Positions 23,875 through 35,200 of a stretch of 64,000 bases of DNA are shown piece by piece. Source of the DNA: Polychytrium aggregatum (Eukaryota; Chytridiomycota; Chytridiomycetes; Polychytriales); contig NW_026516264.1 in the NCBI RefSeq assembly GCF_025602895.1, positions 62,001 through 126,000 on the forward strand. Reading direction: 5' to 3'. The translations under genes were made by a program, and so were the position numbers. Position 1 is the first letter of the stretch. The number at the start of each line of letters is the position of its first letter. The notes beneath the pieces are model-generated. The model was not told where the DNA came from. It was given only the letters and a program-made list of their open reading frames with translations, and made no database searches.

Positions 23875-25360
23875 GGTGGACGCAGAAGGGGGCAGGTGCA
23901 AGGGCAGATAGCGGTGAGTCGGCGGGCGATGAGGCTGGAGATGCAAGCGAAGGACGCGGCGCGATATGGCGGCTGATCGGCGGAAGAAAAAAAAGTTGGA
24001 GCAGGACAGAAACAGCGCCGCAGTCATGTGAGGGTCACAGACTCTGCGCCACGGCCTGTCCAGCCCGGGCAGCGAACCTGGATGTGTGTGCCCTGGAGCG
24101 AGTCTGCCTGGCTGCTGTCCAAGTGGCTCGTCCTGCATGTCGCTCGGGGACGGCGGGCCCAAGGGGCATTCTGCTGCACGGTCAGATAGACTACGCCGTA
24201 TTCGATGTGCTCGGTAGCAACAAGAGCTGCACAGACGAACGCGTGCATCCAGCGAACCCGGATGCCAAACTCTTCGCAGGTCATTTCCAAAGCCGACTGA
24301 TGGGGAACACAGTCTGCATCTTGTCTCATCTATCAGTGTCATGGGAACCGAGGCGGTGGACTGCCAATGAGCGGCGTTGAGTCCAAGATCTACAGTTGCA
24401 GCGGCCACCCTCCTCCAGCACGGGTGTCCCGCTTCACATATGAGCGCCGTATGACGACAGGCAATGCTGCGTTCGTGTACCAAGATTCATACCGCTGGAG
24501 GTGTGTGTCAATGAGGTCACTGCAATCAATCGGCGGCGGCATCGGCAGCGCCCTTTTCTTTCCATCCCAAGCATCAGAGGATAAGAGGCATATGTACAAA
24601 TGCCCTGGCGTCAGTCCCGCACATCCCCTACTCACATTCCGCGACAGTTGGTGAGCACGCTGAGATCCTCGGATCAATTGCCGTTGGTGTCACTGGCCAC
24701 ATATGGGGACTCTGATTGCGGCTGGCTTCTTTTCTGCTCGTCCAGAGAATGCATCGCCAGTGGGCTGCGGCCGCCAAAAAAGAAAACTCGCTGCTGCCTG
24801 CAATAGACCAGCAGCGGACTGCAGGCGACCCAGCTGCTCTTCGACAGTCGCAATTCGTGCTCGGTCCAAAGTTTCATCTGCAGCGCTTGCGTTTCCGTCT
24901 GGCTTTCGTTCGTGCTCGCCAGCACTATCGTCTGACCACTCCCGCCTGTCCGTGGCCACTTGGTCGCTTGCTCGCGCCGGAGCTCCACATCCAGCCATCA
25001 CCATCACCCTCGCTTGAGCCACGCCATCCAAACAGCTCGTCGCCGTATTCATACGGGTCTGAGTCTGGATCTCGTCGCTCGTCCTGCTCGGTCCTTTGCT
25101 CCTTCGCCTGTCTCTGTGCTGCACCGGGCATCTCTGTCGCCACTGGTGTCTTGAGGGCAGCCCCCCGTTTTCCCACGCCTCGTTACCACTCGAGTCCGTT
25201 TGAATCTCAGCCAAGCACATCCCCGACAATAGTTTATATCAGACGCCTTTGCTTTCAGGCAGCCTCCTGTCACGTTTGCCTGTTCTCTGCGTCTGTGGAC
25301 GCCCACCGCCTTGATAACCAACCCATCGGTACCCACCTGTCTCTCGGTTGTGGTGGAAAA
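23875..25360. other. Intergenic, 1.5 kb, no supported gene
   Basis: Divergent promoter region of adenylosuccinate lyase and the long disordered protein. From 24716 the frame of the downstream gene is already open, so its true start could lie up to 0.6 kb upstream of the ATG chosen; that extension is Ser/Arg/His-rich and carries no recognisable domain. Confidence 0.5.
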
Positions 25361-27805
25361 ATGGGCTTTAATCCAGGGGACTCGTCCTGCTCGCTTCCTC
25401 TGCAGGCTATCCCCATCCCCATATCCGTTCCTCACCCGCTGACGCCGCAGGAGCGGCAAGTGCAAGTCATCCGGGCATACACCACCACCGGCGTGCGCAT
25501 GGCGGCCGCAGCCGCCGGAGCAGCCGGGACCGCCGGGGCTATTGGAGCTGTCCCGAGCTCGTCCCAAAGTCCGTTCCTGCCTCGACCCCAGACGGGCTTC
25601 AAGCCGCTCGAGTTCCGCCGAATCGAGCGCACTTACAAAACATATGGAGCCGCTCCCGCAGCATCGAGCGAGATCCCACCAGAGACCATTTTGGCGGGCC
25701 GGGTCGTCTCGGTCGCCCAGATCATGGCAAACCCACAAATTCCCCAAAACTCGAGCCAAATCTTGTCAGGATCCAGGATCGAGCCCAGTCGCCGACCGGC
25801 CATGCCGCCGCGGACCCTTGTGCTGTCGTCTGCAAGCCTGGTCCGGATCGAAGACGACCTCTTGGCCGACGATGACGAGCTCGACAGCGACGACGAGCCG
25901 GCTTCCGCAAGCGAGATCATCAAGTGCCCGACCGTCAGCGCCAAGGATCTGTACGAGTCCATGTTCGACCACGACCAGCGGCTCACCGGCTGGTGCTCGT
26001 CCCCAGGCGCCGACGACATCTTCTCGCTCATACCCGAGATTGCCACCGCAACCTATCGCTACGTTACCCCAGAAACCAGGCCCGAAGACTTGCTCGTCGG
26101 GTCTGAGCCGTCTGTGGTCTCGGTCAGTCCAGTCGTAGACTCGAATGCGCAGAAATGGAAGAAGAAAGCCAACCGCAAGCGAAGCATGCCCATGCCCATC
26201 CTGAGAGCCACTCTCGATGACTGTGATGAACCGTGGTCGTCCTCGAGGCCGCAGTCGGCCGAATCGATTCTGGGCGAGTTGCTTCCAGATGCCAGCGAAG
26301 AAAGGTATGATCCAAGCGGCGACAAAGCAAAACAGGACCCTGCCAACACCAATGAACCCACGGACGACGCCGGTGCTCTGTTGGAGGACGACACTGCGCT
26401 TTCGCAGTCGAGCGAGGTGAGTGTGCTGCTTTCTCCAAGCGAAATCGATCCCAAACAGAAGCCGACGCTTCAGCGACACCACGACCGGCCATCTCCGGTG
26501 CAGCATCACACATGCGATGTGCCCGCCTCGCAAGCTCGCACGACTAGCCGCCCGCTGACAGCCGGCAGTCGCCGAGTCGTCATCATGAAAGAAGATGCCC
26601 AACAATCCATCAAACTCGTTCCCCAGATTGGTCCGGGGCTCATCCCGGGCCGCCCTCCAGCACCGACCCCGGCTCGGATGCCCTCCGAGGCAGCTCGGTT
26701 AGGCTCGGAGCTGTCTCAAGACATCCCGGATCCGGGCAATCCCGAGCACCACACGGCTTCCCAGACTCCTCTAGTCCCCGCCATCCCTGTCAGCGAATCC
26801 TCTGTCAACAATGCCATTCTCAACGGGCCCTTTGGTCCGACAAAGTCCAAGCGAGCGGGTCCCCGTTCCAAGATCGATACTTGCTCCAGCTTTCCGGCGG
26901 CATCAGAAAACATGGCGAGTCTGCGCAAGCGCCTGATGCTCAGCGGTCTGTCGCTCTCCAAATCTTCTCGCGGTCGGCTCTCCCAGGACTTTCGGCTCAA
27001 TCCAGCAACCACGGTCATCACCGGTCGCAAGTACCTGTCCGAAACACATTCGGGCTCGCTCATGGACCCAATCTTGGGCAAAGGATCCAAGCGCCAGGGC
27101 CTGAGCTCTGCCGAGCTGCTCGGCAGCAGCACGAGCGGCATGAACACCCCGAACTCCCGGGGGCTCCCGATGATCCAGCAGTCCTCGTACACGAACCTGT
27201 GTCTATCGTCGGATTCGGGTGCTGAGAGCCGCGATGCCGGTTCTTCCGACTCGTCCGGCTCGCTGGCGCTATCCATTTCTCGGCCGTCGACGTGCAAGGC
27301 TGGACCAACTCCCAGGGACAGCCCTGCTGGTTACAAGTCGCTGTCGGGCCCAGGCGACACTGGCAGCGCTCTTGACGGTCGCAACTCTCTCCGGGCTCTG
27401 AGTCTGGAGCGACTAGTGGGCCCGAGCAAGAAGGGCCATGGCCGCGGAGCCGTTGTCGGTAAGCTGACTCCTGGGGATCTGCAGTCCTCTCCATCCGTTT
27501 TCTATCTCGGCTACGAGCCGACAAAGTTCAAGCATCAGATTCGAAAGCTCTCGCAAAACGGGTTTGTGCTCTGTCCGCCCCCGCCACCTCCGAACCCCGG
27601 GAACACTGCTGGAGCCCTGCGGGTCGATCACCCGCTTCGAGGAGCCGACGTTGACGCCGACGACGCCGACGACGACAGACACATGGACCAGTTCAAGGAG
27701 CTTCGCGCCTTTCTGCAGATGCATGGCGGGCTTTCCACCTCGCCGCCTGACAATCGGCAGTTCCGGCAGGAGATGCAGCTCAATCGAGTGCGTGCCTGCA
27801 ACTGA
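25361..27805 (+). CDS. Hypothetical disordered protein, 814 residues
   Basis: Single long exon from ATG 25361 (context AAAAATGG) to TGA 27803-27805. I do not recognise it. Visible traits: an Ala/Gly run at about residues 48-66, a conserved-looking stretch TGFKPLEFRRIERTYKTYG at about 75-93, an acidic patch LLADDDELDSDDEPA, a segment KDLYESMFDHDQRLTGW, long Ser/Pro-rich disorder, a block KRLMLSGLSLSKSSRGRLS near residue 525, FYLGYEPTKFKHQIRKLS near 715 and PPPPPPN after it. Many SP and RxxS sites suggest phosphorylation. The FYLGYEPTKF block may be a short linear motif or small domain. It could be a scaffold or cell-polarity protein, but this is a guess. Confidence 0.7.
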   Translation: MGFNPGDSSCSLPLQAIPIPISVPHPLTPQERQVQVIRAYTTTGVRMAAAAAGAAGTAGAIGAVPSSSQSPFLPRPQTGFKPLEFRRIERTYKTYGAAPAASSEIPPETILAGRVVSVAQIMANPQIPQNSSQILSGSRIEPSRRPAMPPRTLVLSSASLVRIEDDLLADDDELDSDDEPASASEIIKCPTVSAKDLYESMFDHDQRLTGWCSSPGADDIFSLIPEIATATYRYVTPETRPEDLLVGSEPSVVSVSPVVDSNAQKWKKKANRKRSMPMPILRATLDDCDEPWSSSRPQSAESILGELLPDASEERYDPSGDKAKQDPANTNEPTDDAGALLEDDTALSQSSEVSVLLSPSEIDPKQKPTLQRHHDRPSPVQHHTCDVPASQARTTSRPLTAGSRRVVIMKEDAQQSIKLVPQIGPGLIPGRPPAPTPARMPSEAARLGSELSQDIPDPGNPEHHTASQTPLVPAIPVSESSVNNAILNGPFGPTKSKRAGPRSKIDTCSSFPAASENMASLRKRLMLSGLSLSKSSRGRLSQDFRLNPATTVITGRKYLSETHSGSLMDPILGKGSKRQGLSSAELLGSSTSGMNTPNSRGLPMIQQSSYTNLCLSSDSGAESRDAGSSDSSGSLALSISRPSTCKAGPTPRDSPAGYKSLSGPGDTGSALDGRNSLRALSLERLVGPSKKGHGRGAVVGKLTPGDLQSSPSVFYLGYEPTKFKHQIRKLSQNGFVLCPPPPPPNPGNTAGALRVDHPLRGADVDADDADDDRHMDQFKELRAFLQMHGGLSTSPPDNRQFRQEMQLNRVRACN

Positions 27806-28565
27806 AGCCATCGCCCGGATGTCCCTGCTCGATTCAGCAACATCTGGTCCTTGCGGATATAGCGAAACCGACAGCCGCCAAGGAATCTGGTGCTGGCCAT
27901 ATGCTGACACACTCGGGGAGGCAGAGGAGGCCTTCGTTCCAGCTTTGCAGTTTGTATGCAAGTAATTCAATGGGGATGGGGAGGGCCGCGGCGCTGCTGA
28001 ACTTGGGGGTTTCCTGCGACGCTCTCTCCAGCAAACATACTGTGTGGTCTAACTAAGGCGGCGCAATTCCGGTCGAGGCAACATTACCAGTGTCGAGGCG
28101 AACAGGTCTATATGGCGAAAACATGATGCCCTCCAATTTGGTAGCCTCCCTCGCATCTGTCTCGGCGGCACATCACACACATACATATACCCTTCGGCGG
28201 ACACAAAAGATACGGCAGAGGGCGGAGAAGGTCCCCGCAGAGCACTCAAGCCAAAGCCAGAGAACATATTGCTTAGTGTCACCATTGACAGACCATATTC
28301 TCGGATTATAATGCTCTCGCTGCAGCAGCTCCCGACGACCGTCGTCCCTCACCATGATCATTTCCTGCAGCTCTCGGGTATCGGAGGTACTCCCGGAAGT
28401 ATTATATTCAAAATTCCAAAAATAGGGTACGGCGGACCCAAGCAGGGTCTGTTGGGTGTCATGGACATTTCAAACGAATGGTGGTGAAGAAGGATAGCGA
28501 AATACAATCAAATAGTCGCAGCATGCTCCAGCCGGCCGTGGACCAATTGACCCCAGCGCGGCGGC
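27806..28565. other. Convergent intergenic, 0.76 kb
   Basis: No gene seen. It should hold the 3' UTRs of the disordered protein and of the second SERBP1-like gene. Confidence 0.5.
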
Positions 28566-29299
28566 TTAGTGAGCGCTGACAGCGGTGTCTGCAGCTGGGA
28601 TATGCTCCTCCGTATCGTCATGGTCGTCATTGTCGTCATGGTCATCGCTATGGTCGTCGCCGCTATGGTCATCGACGACTTGGTCGGCATCGACGGCTGC
28701 GGCAGCATCCGCGGCTGGAGCAGCAGCGGCCGGATGTCGTCGTCTGCGATGTCGCTTCTTGTGGGCCTTGACCACCGTTGGGGTATCAAAGTGCGGTACC
28801 TGGACGGGGTTCGGAATGGGCTTTCCGGTCAGCTTGCAGAAGGTTTTCTCATTGACCAGCTGCACAGCCGCAGGCGGCAGGTGGTCCTTGGCGATCGATC
28901 GGGCATTTGGGTGGTCCATAACGTAGTCAACGTCGTCCTGGAAGCTGCCCCAGTTATGGGCGCCGCCGGAGCCTCCTTTCTTGGGCAGGCCGCGGGGGTC
29001 GGACCCGTTCTTGCTGTGATAGACATAGGAGGAGACGATGCCGGCGGTCAGCCATATGCAGCGGCGACGGTAGATCGATGGTAATGGCCACGAAGCATTG
29101 GCCTCGGCTGGCGCTGTGCCAAACCACATGCAGTCCTCATGGCCGCATGGAAGAATGCACCGCAACAGGACCCGCATACACGCCCCCCCCCTCCCAGCAT
29201 GAGATCCAGCGAACAAGCGTGCCCATGCGGGACTTGATCAGCTTACGAGAGATGTCGGTCCTTGGGTGGCTCTTGGGGGGCTTGCTTGTCGTGCAGCAT
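28566..29299 (-). CDS. Small basic protein with SERBP1/HABP4-like GGxxxHNWG motif (paralogue 2)
   Basis: Complement of 28566-29013 and 29247-29299; 166 residues, phases close. It begins MLHDKQAPQEPPKDRHLS, then has DPRGLPKKGGSGGAHNWGSF, DDVDYVMDHPNARS, EKTFCKLTGKPIPNP, PHFDTPTVVK and KKRHRRRRH. It differs from paralogue 1 mainly by a longer tail of Ala-rich and then Asp/His-rich repeats (HSDDHDDNDDHDDTEE) encoded by a GTCATCGTC-type repeat near 28615-28680. The intron interrupts both genes at the same codon phase, so they arose by duplication after the intron was in place. Possibly ribosome- or mRNA-associated by analogy with SERBP1; not shown. Confidence 0.7.
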
Positions 29300-29713
29300 G
29301 CTGTATGATCTGACAGGCTAGTAGGTGGATATTGCTGACTGGGATATCGCTGTCTCTGGTGTGGGTGTTGCTGATGATACCGACTACGAATCAAGCCCGA
29401 AGCAGCCGATTTATATGGCGGGATGGGGCCTGGGGTGATGCTGGTTGCATCAGGCCACCAGGACGATGACCAGGCCTGTGTCATTCCGTCTGATCGGGCG
29501 CGAAGACCGCCGGGCTCGGACAGGACCACCCGCCGACGCCGGTGACTCTGGGGGATGCCGACGGGCGATGGTGCTCGAATGTGATGGTGCCCGAATGCAA
29601 TGGCGGCACGGCGATGGGCAACGGGTTCGCCGTCGAGATGCAGATGCAGATGCAGATGTAGATGCTGCCGCTGACAGCATTGCCCAGCGGCGGTCATTTC
29701 GCAGGCCAAAGCC
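29300..29713. promoter_or_regulatory. Divergent promoter region
   Basis: Lies between the SERBP1-like gene (-) and the TRAX gene (+). It contains an ATGCAG hexamer repeat at about 29637-29665. No gene seen. Confidence 0.4.
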
Positions 29714-31623
29714 ATGGCGCGAGCCAGATCACCAGCGTCCCCCAACTCTGTCTACGATCTAGCCCACACCCGCCGTCCCTCTGCATCTTGTCCTGCCGGC
29801 GACGCTGCTATGTCCACTCCTGCCCGCCGAGGTGCGTGCCGCAAGCCATGCCCACGGGCACTCGTCCAGACATGTATCTTGCTGCCGGCGATCCAGCTGC
29901 TTGCTCCCGTCACACTCTTACCGAGGACTCACGAATGGATGCCCACAATCCGCGAATCCCTCCATACCCACATATCCCGTGCTCCTCCAGAACTCAGCCC
30001 GGAGAAGGAAGGCCAAAACAAGCGGCCAAAGCCTTCGGGCGACAACTCCGCTGGAGATTCGGAGGCACCCGCTCGAACCAATGCGTCCTCGGATGATCCT
30101 GCCCAGTCCGCCTCTGTCAATCGCCCTGGCCAGCGCAACCAACGCAAGCGAGACGGAAACCGACCGCCGGCCTCTGCTGGTCCAAGGGCGGGCGCTCCAG
30201 AGCCACACTTGATGACCGACATCCAGCGGCTCTTCTACGCATGCCGACAAGATCTGGATCAAATGGTGGGCAATTGGGCCAAGGAACGGTGTCCCAGGGA
30301 GGTTATATCCGTTTGTCGGCGCTTGTCTGGATTGCTGACCAACTCTGCTCCATCTCCGCCCCACATGCCCCAACGACGACAGTACGACCGGCGCGAGCGC
30401 ATTGTCAAGGTTTCTCGCGATATCACCAGCCTCAGCAAAAAGCTCATCTTCACGCTGCATAGGTGCGGGCTCTTGTTATGGTGCTTGGTCGGTGGCAGAC
30501 AATAGAAGGCATTCTCTGACTGCAACTCCATGACTTTGATCGGTGTATGGATGGTGCCAACAGGATTGAGGCCAGCAACCAAGATACCATCTTTGCCGAG
30601 GCGCTCGCCAAGAAAGCCGAGATTGTCCAACTCTTCCGACAAGTCTCCCGAGATCTGAAGGGACAGGATTACTACAGGTCCGTCATCATGCCGGTTGATG
30701 GCATGCCCTAGGCTGACACTGACGCCGGTCTTGTTGCTTTGATGAGCGGCAGCTCGTGGCGGGCGGCGAATCTAACTCCACTTCCGCATCATCTCGCTGC
30801 CAGACATCGCCGATCCATCGGTCCCGGCTGTGAAGAGTACATTGAGGCGATATCATTCCTTCACTTCCTTCAAAACGGCACCATCGTCACAAAATCTGGG
30901 CTTGATACCGACTTTTCCGAAGCTGATGGCACTTTGGTGAGGATGAGGGTCGACAATGATCATTGGACGGGGGTTACAAGACCACATCCGCAATGCAGTA
31001 TCAGCATTGGCAGTGGGATTTCGAATGCACAGATGGAGGAGGATTGGGATGCTCACTGCCCAATGCGGCTCATCGTCTAGTTTTTCAGCTTCACATACGA
31101 AGAATATGTCCTGGGTCTGGCCGATCTCAGCGGCGAGCTGATGCGGTATGCCATCAACATCGTAGCAAAGGGTCAGAGTGACAAGGCACAAGAGATCTGT
31201 GATCTGCTCCGCAGTCTCAAGACAGGTAGGCCACCGTATTTCCATCCATCCAAGTCGGAGGGTGGCATGATCGGTCAGGTGTGCGAGCAGCCCATGCTGA
31301 GATGAGTCATTGAGCACTCGATGGAACTCCTTCTCGGACAGAATACGAGATCATTGATCTTCCCGAGGCCACCAAGAAGGTGGAGGTCATGGCCGCAAGC
31401 CTCGACAAGGTCGAGAACGGTAAGCGAAGGCATGGCGCTGTGTGGATTCGATGATGAGCTAGAGCGGAAGCGATGGTCGGTGCGGCGACCATCGCAGTCA
31501 CTTCGGCCTGCATTAACCCCATCCGACACTCTACCAGCGTGCTACCGGGTCAAGGTGCGAGGAACCGAGTTCCCGCAGGGCCTGGCGGGACTGATGGACC
31601 TCGATGAGCCAGATCGGGAGTGA
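29714..31623 (+). CDS. TSNAX: Translin-associated factor X (TRAX)
   Basis: Join 29714-30462, 30564-30677, 30804-30936, 31081-31225, 31342-31419, 31538-31623; phases close. Conserved translin-family blocks run across the exons: RRERIVKVSRDITSLSKKLI, EEYIEAISFLHFLQ with the acidic pair that binds metal in TRAX, FTYEEYVLGLADLSGELMRY, KVEVMAASLDKVEN and CYRVKVRGTEF. TRAX joins translin in the C3PO complex, whose TRAX subunits supply the RNase active sites used in small-RNA and tRNA fragment processing. From the first ATG the protein would be 434 residues against about 290 for animals; the extra N-terminal 140-odd residues are low-complexity and the true start may be ATG 29810 or later. A basic stretch (NQRKRDGNR) before the domain could be a nuclear signal. 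No translin partner is in the window. Confidence 0.85.
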
Positions 31624-32253
31624 ACAGGCGACCTCCTGGATGGAGCGCGACTCCCAGCCGCAGGTGTCAATAGCATCCGCCGGGCATACCGTATCAACAA
31701 AGAACACATGTCTCGGATCCTTGGCTGCCGTGAGCAGTGCTCCCCGCCTGTCGTTGAGGCAGCGAAGCGGACCAACGGTGCAGCAGCGATGAGGACACTT
31801 GGCATTCTCGGCCTGGTTGTTGTCCCGAAGGAAGCCCCAGCCAACCAGCGTCGCTCTCGAGCGCGTCTGTGGAATGGGGTCGCGTGACCCGTCAAGCCCG
31901 CTGACCGAGAAACATCGACTTCTGGATCATCGTTCCAGCGCCGCAGCTCCTGGTGAACCTGCAGGCTGGGCTTGCCAAAGGGCTGTCCCGCCCGATGCTC
32001 ACAAGGGCCGCCGTATAGCCACGTTTCCGTTGGGTGCCGTGGAAACAGGGGTGGCTGGGCAAGCGCAAGCAGGGAAGAAATTGGCTGCGGCGGCACTGCG
32101 GCGGCACCGGTCTATATGAGCTTGTTCTCTCTCTCCTCGCCGCTTCCCAGCCCAGCCCAGCCCAGTCCAGTCCTGAGATCCAGTCCTGAGATCCAGTCCC
32201 GAGATCCAACCCATTCCCAGCACCCAGATCCCGCCCGCCGTCCCCGCATTCAC
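31624..32253. other. Intergenic, 0.63 kb
   Basis: No gene seen. Just before the ABC transporter start there are short tandem repeats, (CCCAG)n at about 32147-32165 and CCAGTCCTGAGAT-type units at 32166-32210, in the presumed 5' UTR. Confidence 0.5.
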
Positions 32254-35200
32254 ATGTACCTCGGCTGGTTCAAGAGGCGCTCTGGGAACCCAGGCGGCGA
32301 GGATCCGTCCTCCAAGGTCGCTCCTCCGCACCACAGCATGAACCCTCTGCAAAAGGGGTTCTATTCGCACATGACCTTTCTCTTCTCCCACGGCGCCAAG
32401 AATACGCTCTCTCTGAAGAACTTTGCCCCCATCGAGTACGCTGCCGTTTCGCTGCCATCCCGCCGCCATTCGCTCTCCGGGGAGGGATCTCGCGCTGGCT
32501 CAGAGCACAGCAAGGCAATGACCCAGCATCACTCTCTCTGGCCATCGGCTCCGTGATTTAACCTCGTCGGATCGCTTGTGTCGTCCATCTCCCAGACCCA
32601 GCGATGACTGCAACGCCACTTCCGAACGTCTCCTCCGTGAATGGGAGAGGGAGGCCAAGAAGCCGTCGCCCAAGCTCTGGAAAGTCATGGTAGCCGCCTT
32701 GCCCCTTGCATCCGATCGCTGGAGTCGTCTGTCAATGTGCATTGGCCGAGGCCACACCTGCCTCCGATCGCCCTTTGATCCTCGCCTCGTCTCTCACTTC
32801 CTCTCATCCCATGTATCGATTCACCCTGTCTAGATGCGAGTAATGTGGATCGGTTACCGACAATCCGTTTTCCTGGTCTTTGTCTCCTGTCTCCTCAAAG
32901 TCGGAACGGCTCTGCTACTTGGGTGAGTGCTTGCGAGTGTCGACCACGACATCCTCGCCCATGTCGCCGGCGACCGAAACACCAGCGGTACCGAATGGGC
33001 AGCGGCATGCTGCATCAGCCTTCCTGACCCTTCTCCATGTCTCCCTCCGTGTCTCCAGCCAGCTTCTAGTTTGGTTCCAGGACATTGGCACCAGTCCCGC
33101 ATACATGGGCTACGTTTGGGTGATCCTTCTGTCGCTGGGATCAGTATTATCCCAAATAGTATCACACTGGATTATCTTCGCAACCACCCGTACGGGCATG
33201 AACCTCCGCATCAGCTTCATCGCAACCATGTACCGCAAGTGCCTGAATCTCTCTATCGGCCACACCTCCAGCACCGGTGTGATCGTCAACATGATCTCGG
33301 CCGATGTTCAGCGTCTCGAGGACACCTGTATCTATGCTATCTATCTGATCCTGGCGCCGTTTGAGTTTGCTCTTGTGCTCTACTGTCTGTGGGAGCAGAT
33401 CGGCGTCTCGAGCCTGGCAGGCATGCTCGGTCTTGGTGAGTGTTGGCTGGCTGCTAAGTACTTGACGCACAGCCCACAGTTATTCTCAGACCTGCTTGTT
33501 GCTTGCCTTCGAGCTTCTGCCCTCCTCTGCTACGCTCTGCCCTCCTCTGCTATGCCCTCCTCTGCTATGCTCTCGTGCCATGCCGAGTGGCCAAGGTTCT
33601 GGTTGTCCATGTTGCGGCCTGCAGAGATCCCGTTGTGCATCAAGGGCACCGTCCTTCCCACGCATGCTGTTCGATTCGAGTGCCACTCTCCCTATTCGCT
33701 GTCGCCTTTTCCTGCTCGGCATGGCTATCGCTGCCGCTGCACCGCGCTTGACCATGGTTTCTAACGCTGAGCCTCTGCGGACCACACCCCCATCTGGTCT
33801 CGATCCGTCCAGCCCTCCTCGTTCCGCTCCAGTCGCAGTTCGGCAAGATGTTTGGTGCAATCCGCCGCGAAACCAACAAGTTCCGTGATAAGCGCATCAG
33901 CAGTCTCTCCGACCTGCTCAGCGGCATCCAGGTCATCAAGCTCTATGCCTGGGAGCGACCGTTTATAGACAACGTCAACGACCTGCGCTCACACGAAGTC
34001 CACCAGATGACCAAGAGCTCGCTTCTCCGTGCCATCAACGACTCGATCTACTTTGTTTCGCCCACCCTGATTGCTCTCCTGGCCTTTGGAACGACCTATG
34101 CCCTCGGCGAAGCCCTTACCCCGGCCAAGATCTTCACGTCCATTCCTTTGTTCAACATCATCCGAATGGATATGACCAATTACATTCCCAAGGCCGTGCA
34201 GTTTGCTACCGAGGCTCGCGTGTCACTCCAGCGAATCCAGGAGTTCCTGTCTCTGCCTGAGATTGATCGCCTCGCCAGCCACAGCGCCGATGTGGCCCAT
34301 CTGGACTCGGTCAACCCCAAGCTGGCGGTCTTGGTCAGCGACGCCTCCCTTGCGTGGGGCACGACTCCCTTGGGTGGTCGGAAAGCACCGCCAAAGTCTC
34401 CGTCCAAAACAGCGACGCCAGTGCCCAGCCTCGAGAAGAAGGAAGACGTGTGCATCCTCAACAGCATCTCGTTCCAGGCCAACACCGGTGAGCTCGTGGG
34501 CATCGTCGGACCAGTCGGCGCCGGCAAGACCAGTCTGCTGAACGCCCTCCTCGGCGAGATGGAGATCAGAGCCGGAACCATTCACACGCGCTCGCGCAAG
34601 ATGGCCTATGCATCGCAGCAGCCGTGGATCCTCTCCGGTACAATCCGCGACAACGTCCTCTTTGGTGCCCCGTATCGAGAGCAGTGGTTCCGCACCGTCG
34701 TCAAGGCCTGCGCCCTCGAGCACGATCTTGGCCGCTTCCCCGAAGGCGAGGAGACTGTGGTCGGCGAACGAGGCGTGACTCTGTCGGGTGGCCAACGAGC
34801 CCGCATTGCACTGGCCCGTGCGGTCTACGCCGACGCCGACATTATCTTCCTGGACGATCCTCTGAGTGCTGTCGATGCCCGGGTCGGAAGGTATGTGTCT
34901 GAGCACAGTATCGGCTGCATTGTCCCGAGCGAATGAGCGTCCGCGCTGCTATCGATGACGGTCGGGGTCGCCATGGATGCTTATCGATAGCAGTCGCATG
35001 AATGCTTGTACCGATAGAGGTCGCTGTGATGTCTGTGTCGTCGATATTGTCCATCGTGGAGCCTGGGCACTAGGGCGTATGCTGCTCGAGTTTCTCATAC
35101 AGACCATTTTCTCGCTATCGTGCCCCCCACCCAGACATCTATTCAACGAATGCATCCGTGGCGTACTCAAGGGCAAGACGATCTTCCTGGCCACGCACCA

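Noticed and set aside
22114-23976. A 620-codon plus-strand open frame over adenylosuccinate lyase
   Set aside because: It is the exact antisense of a conserved enzyme, rich in Gly/Val/Leu/Asp as expected from mirrored codon bias, and shows no domain.
24716-25360. Upstream extension of the 814-residue protein
   Set aside because: Open in frame but Ser/His/Arg-rich without conserved sequence; ATG 25361 has the better context. Kept as a possible alternative start only.
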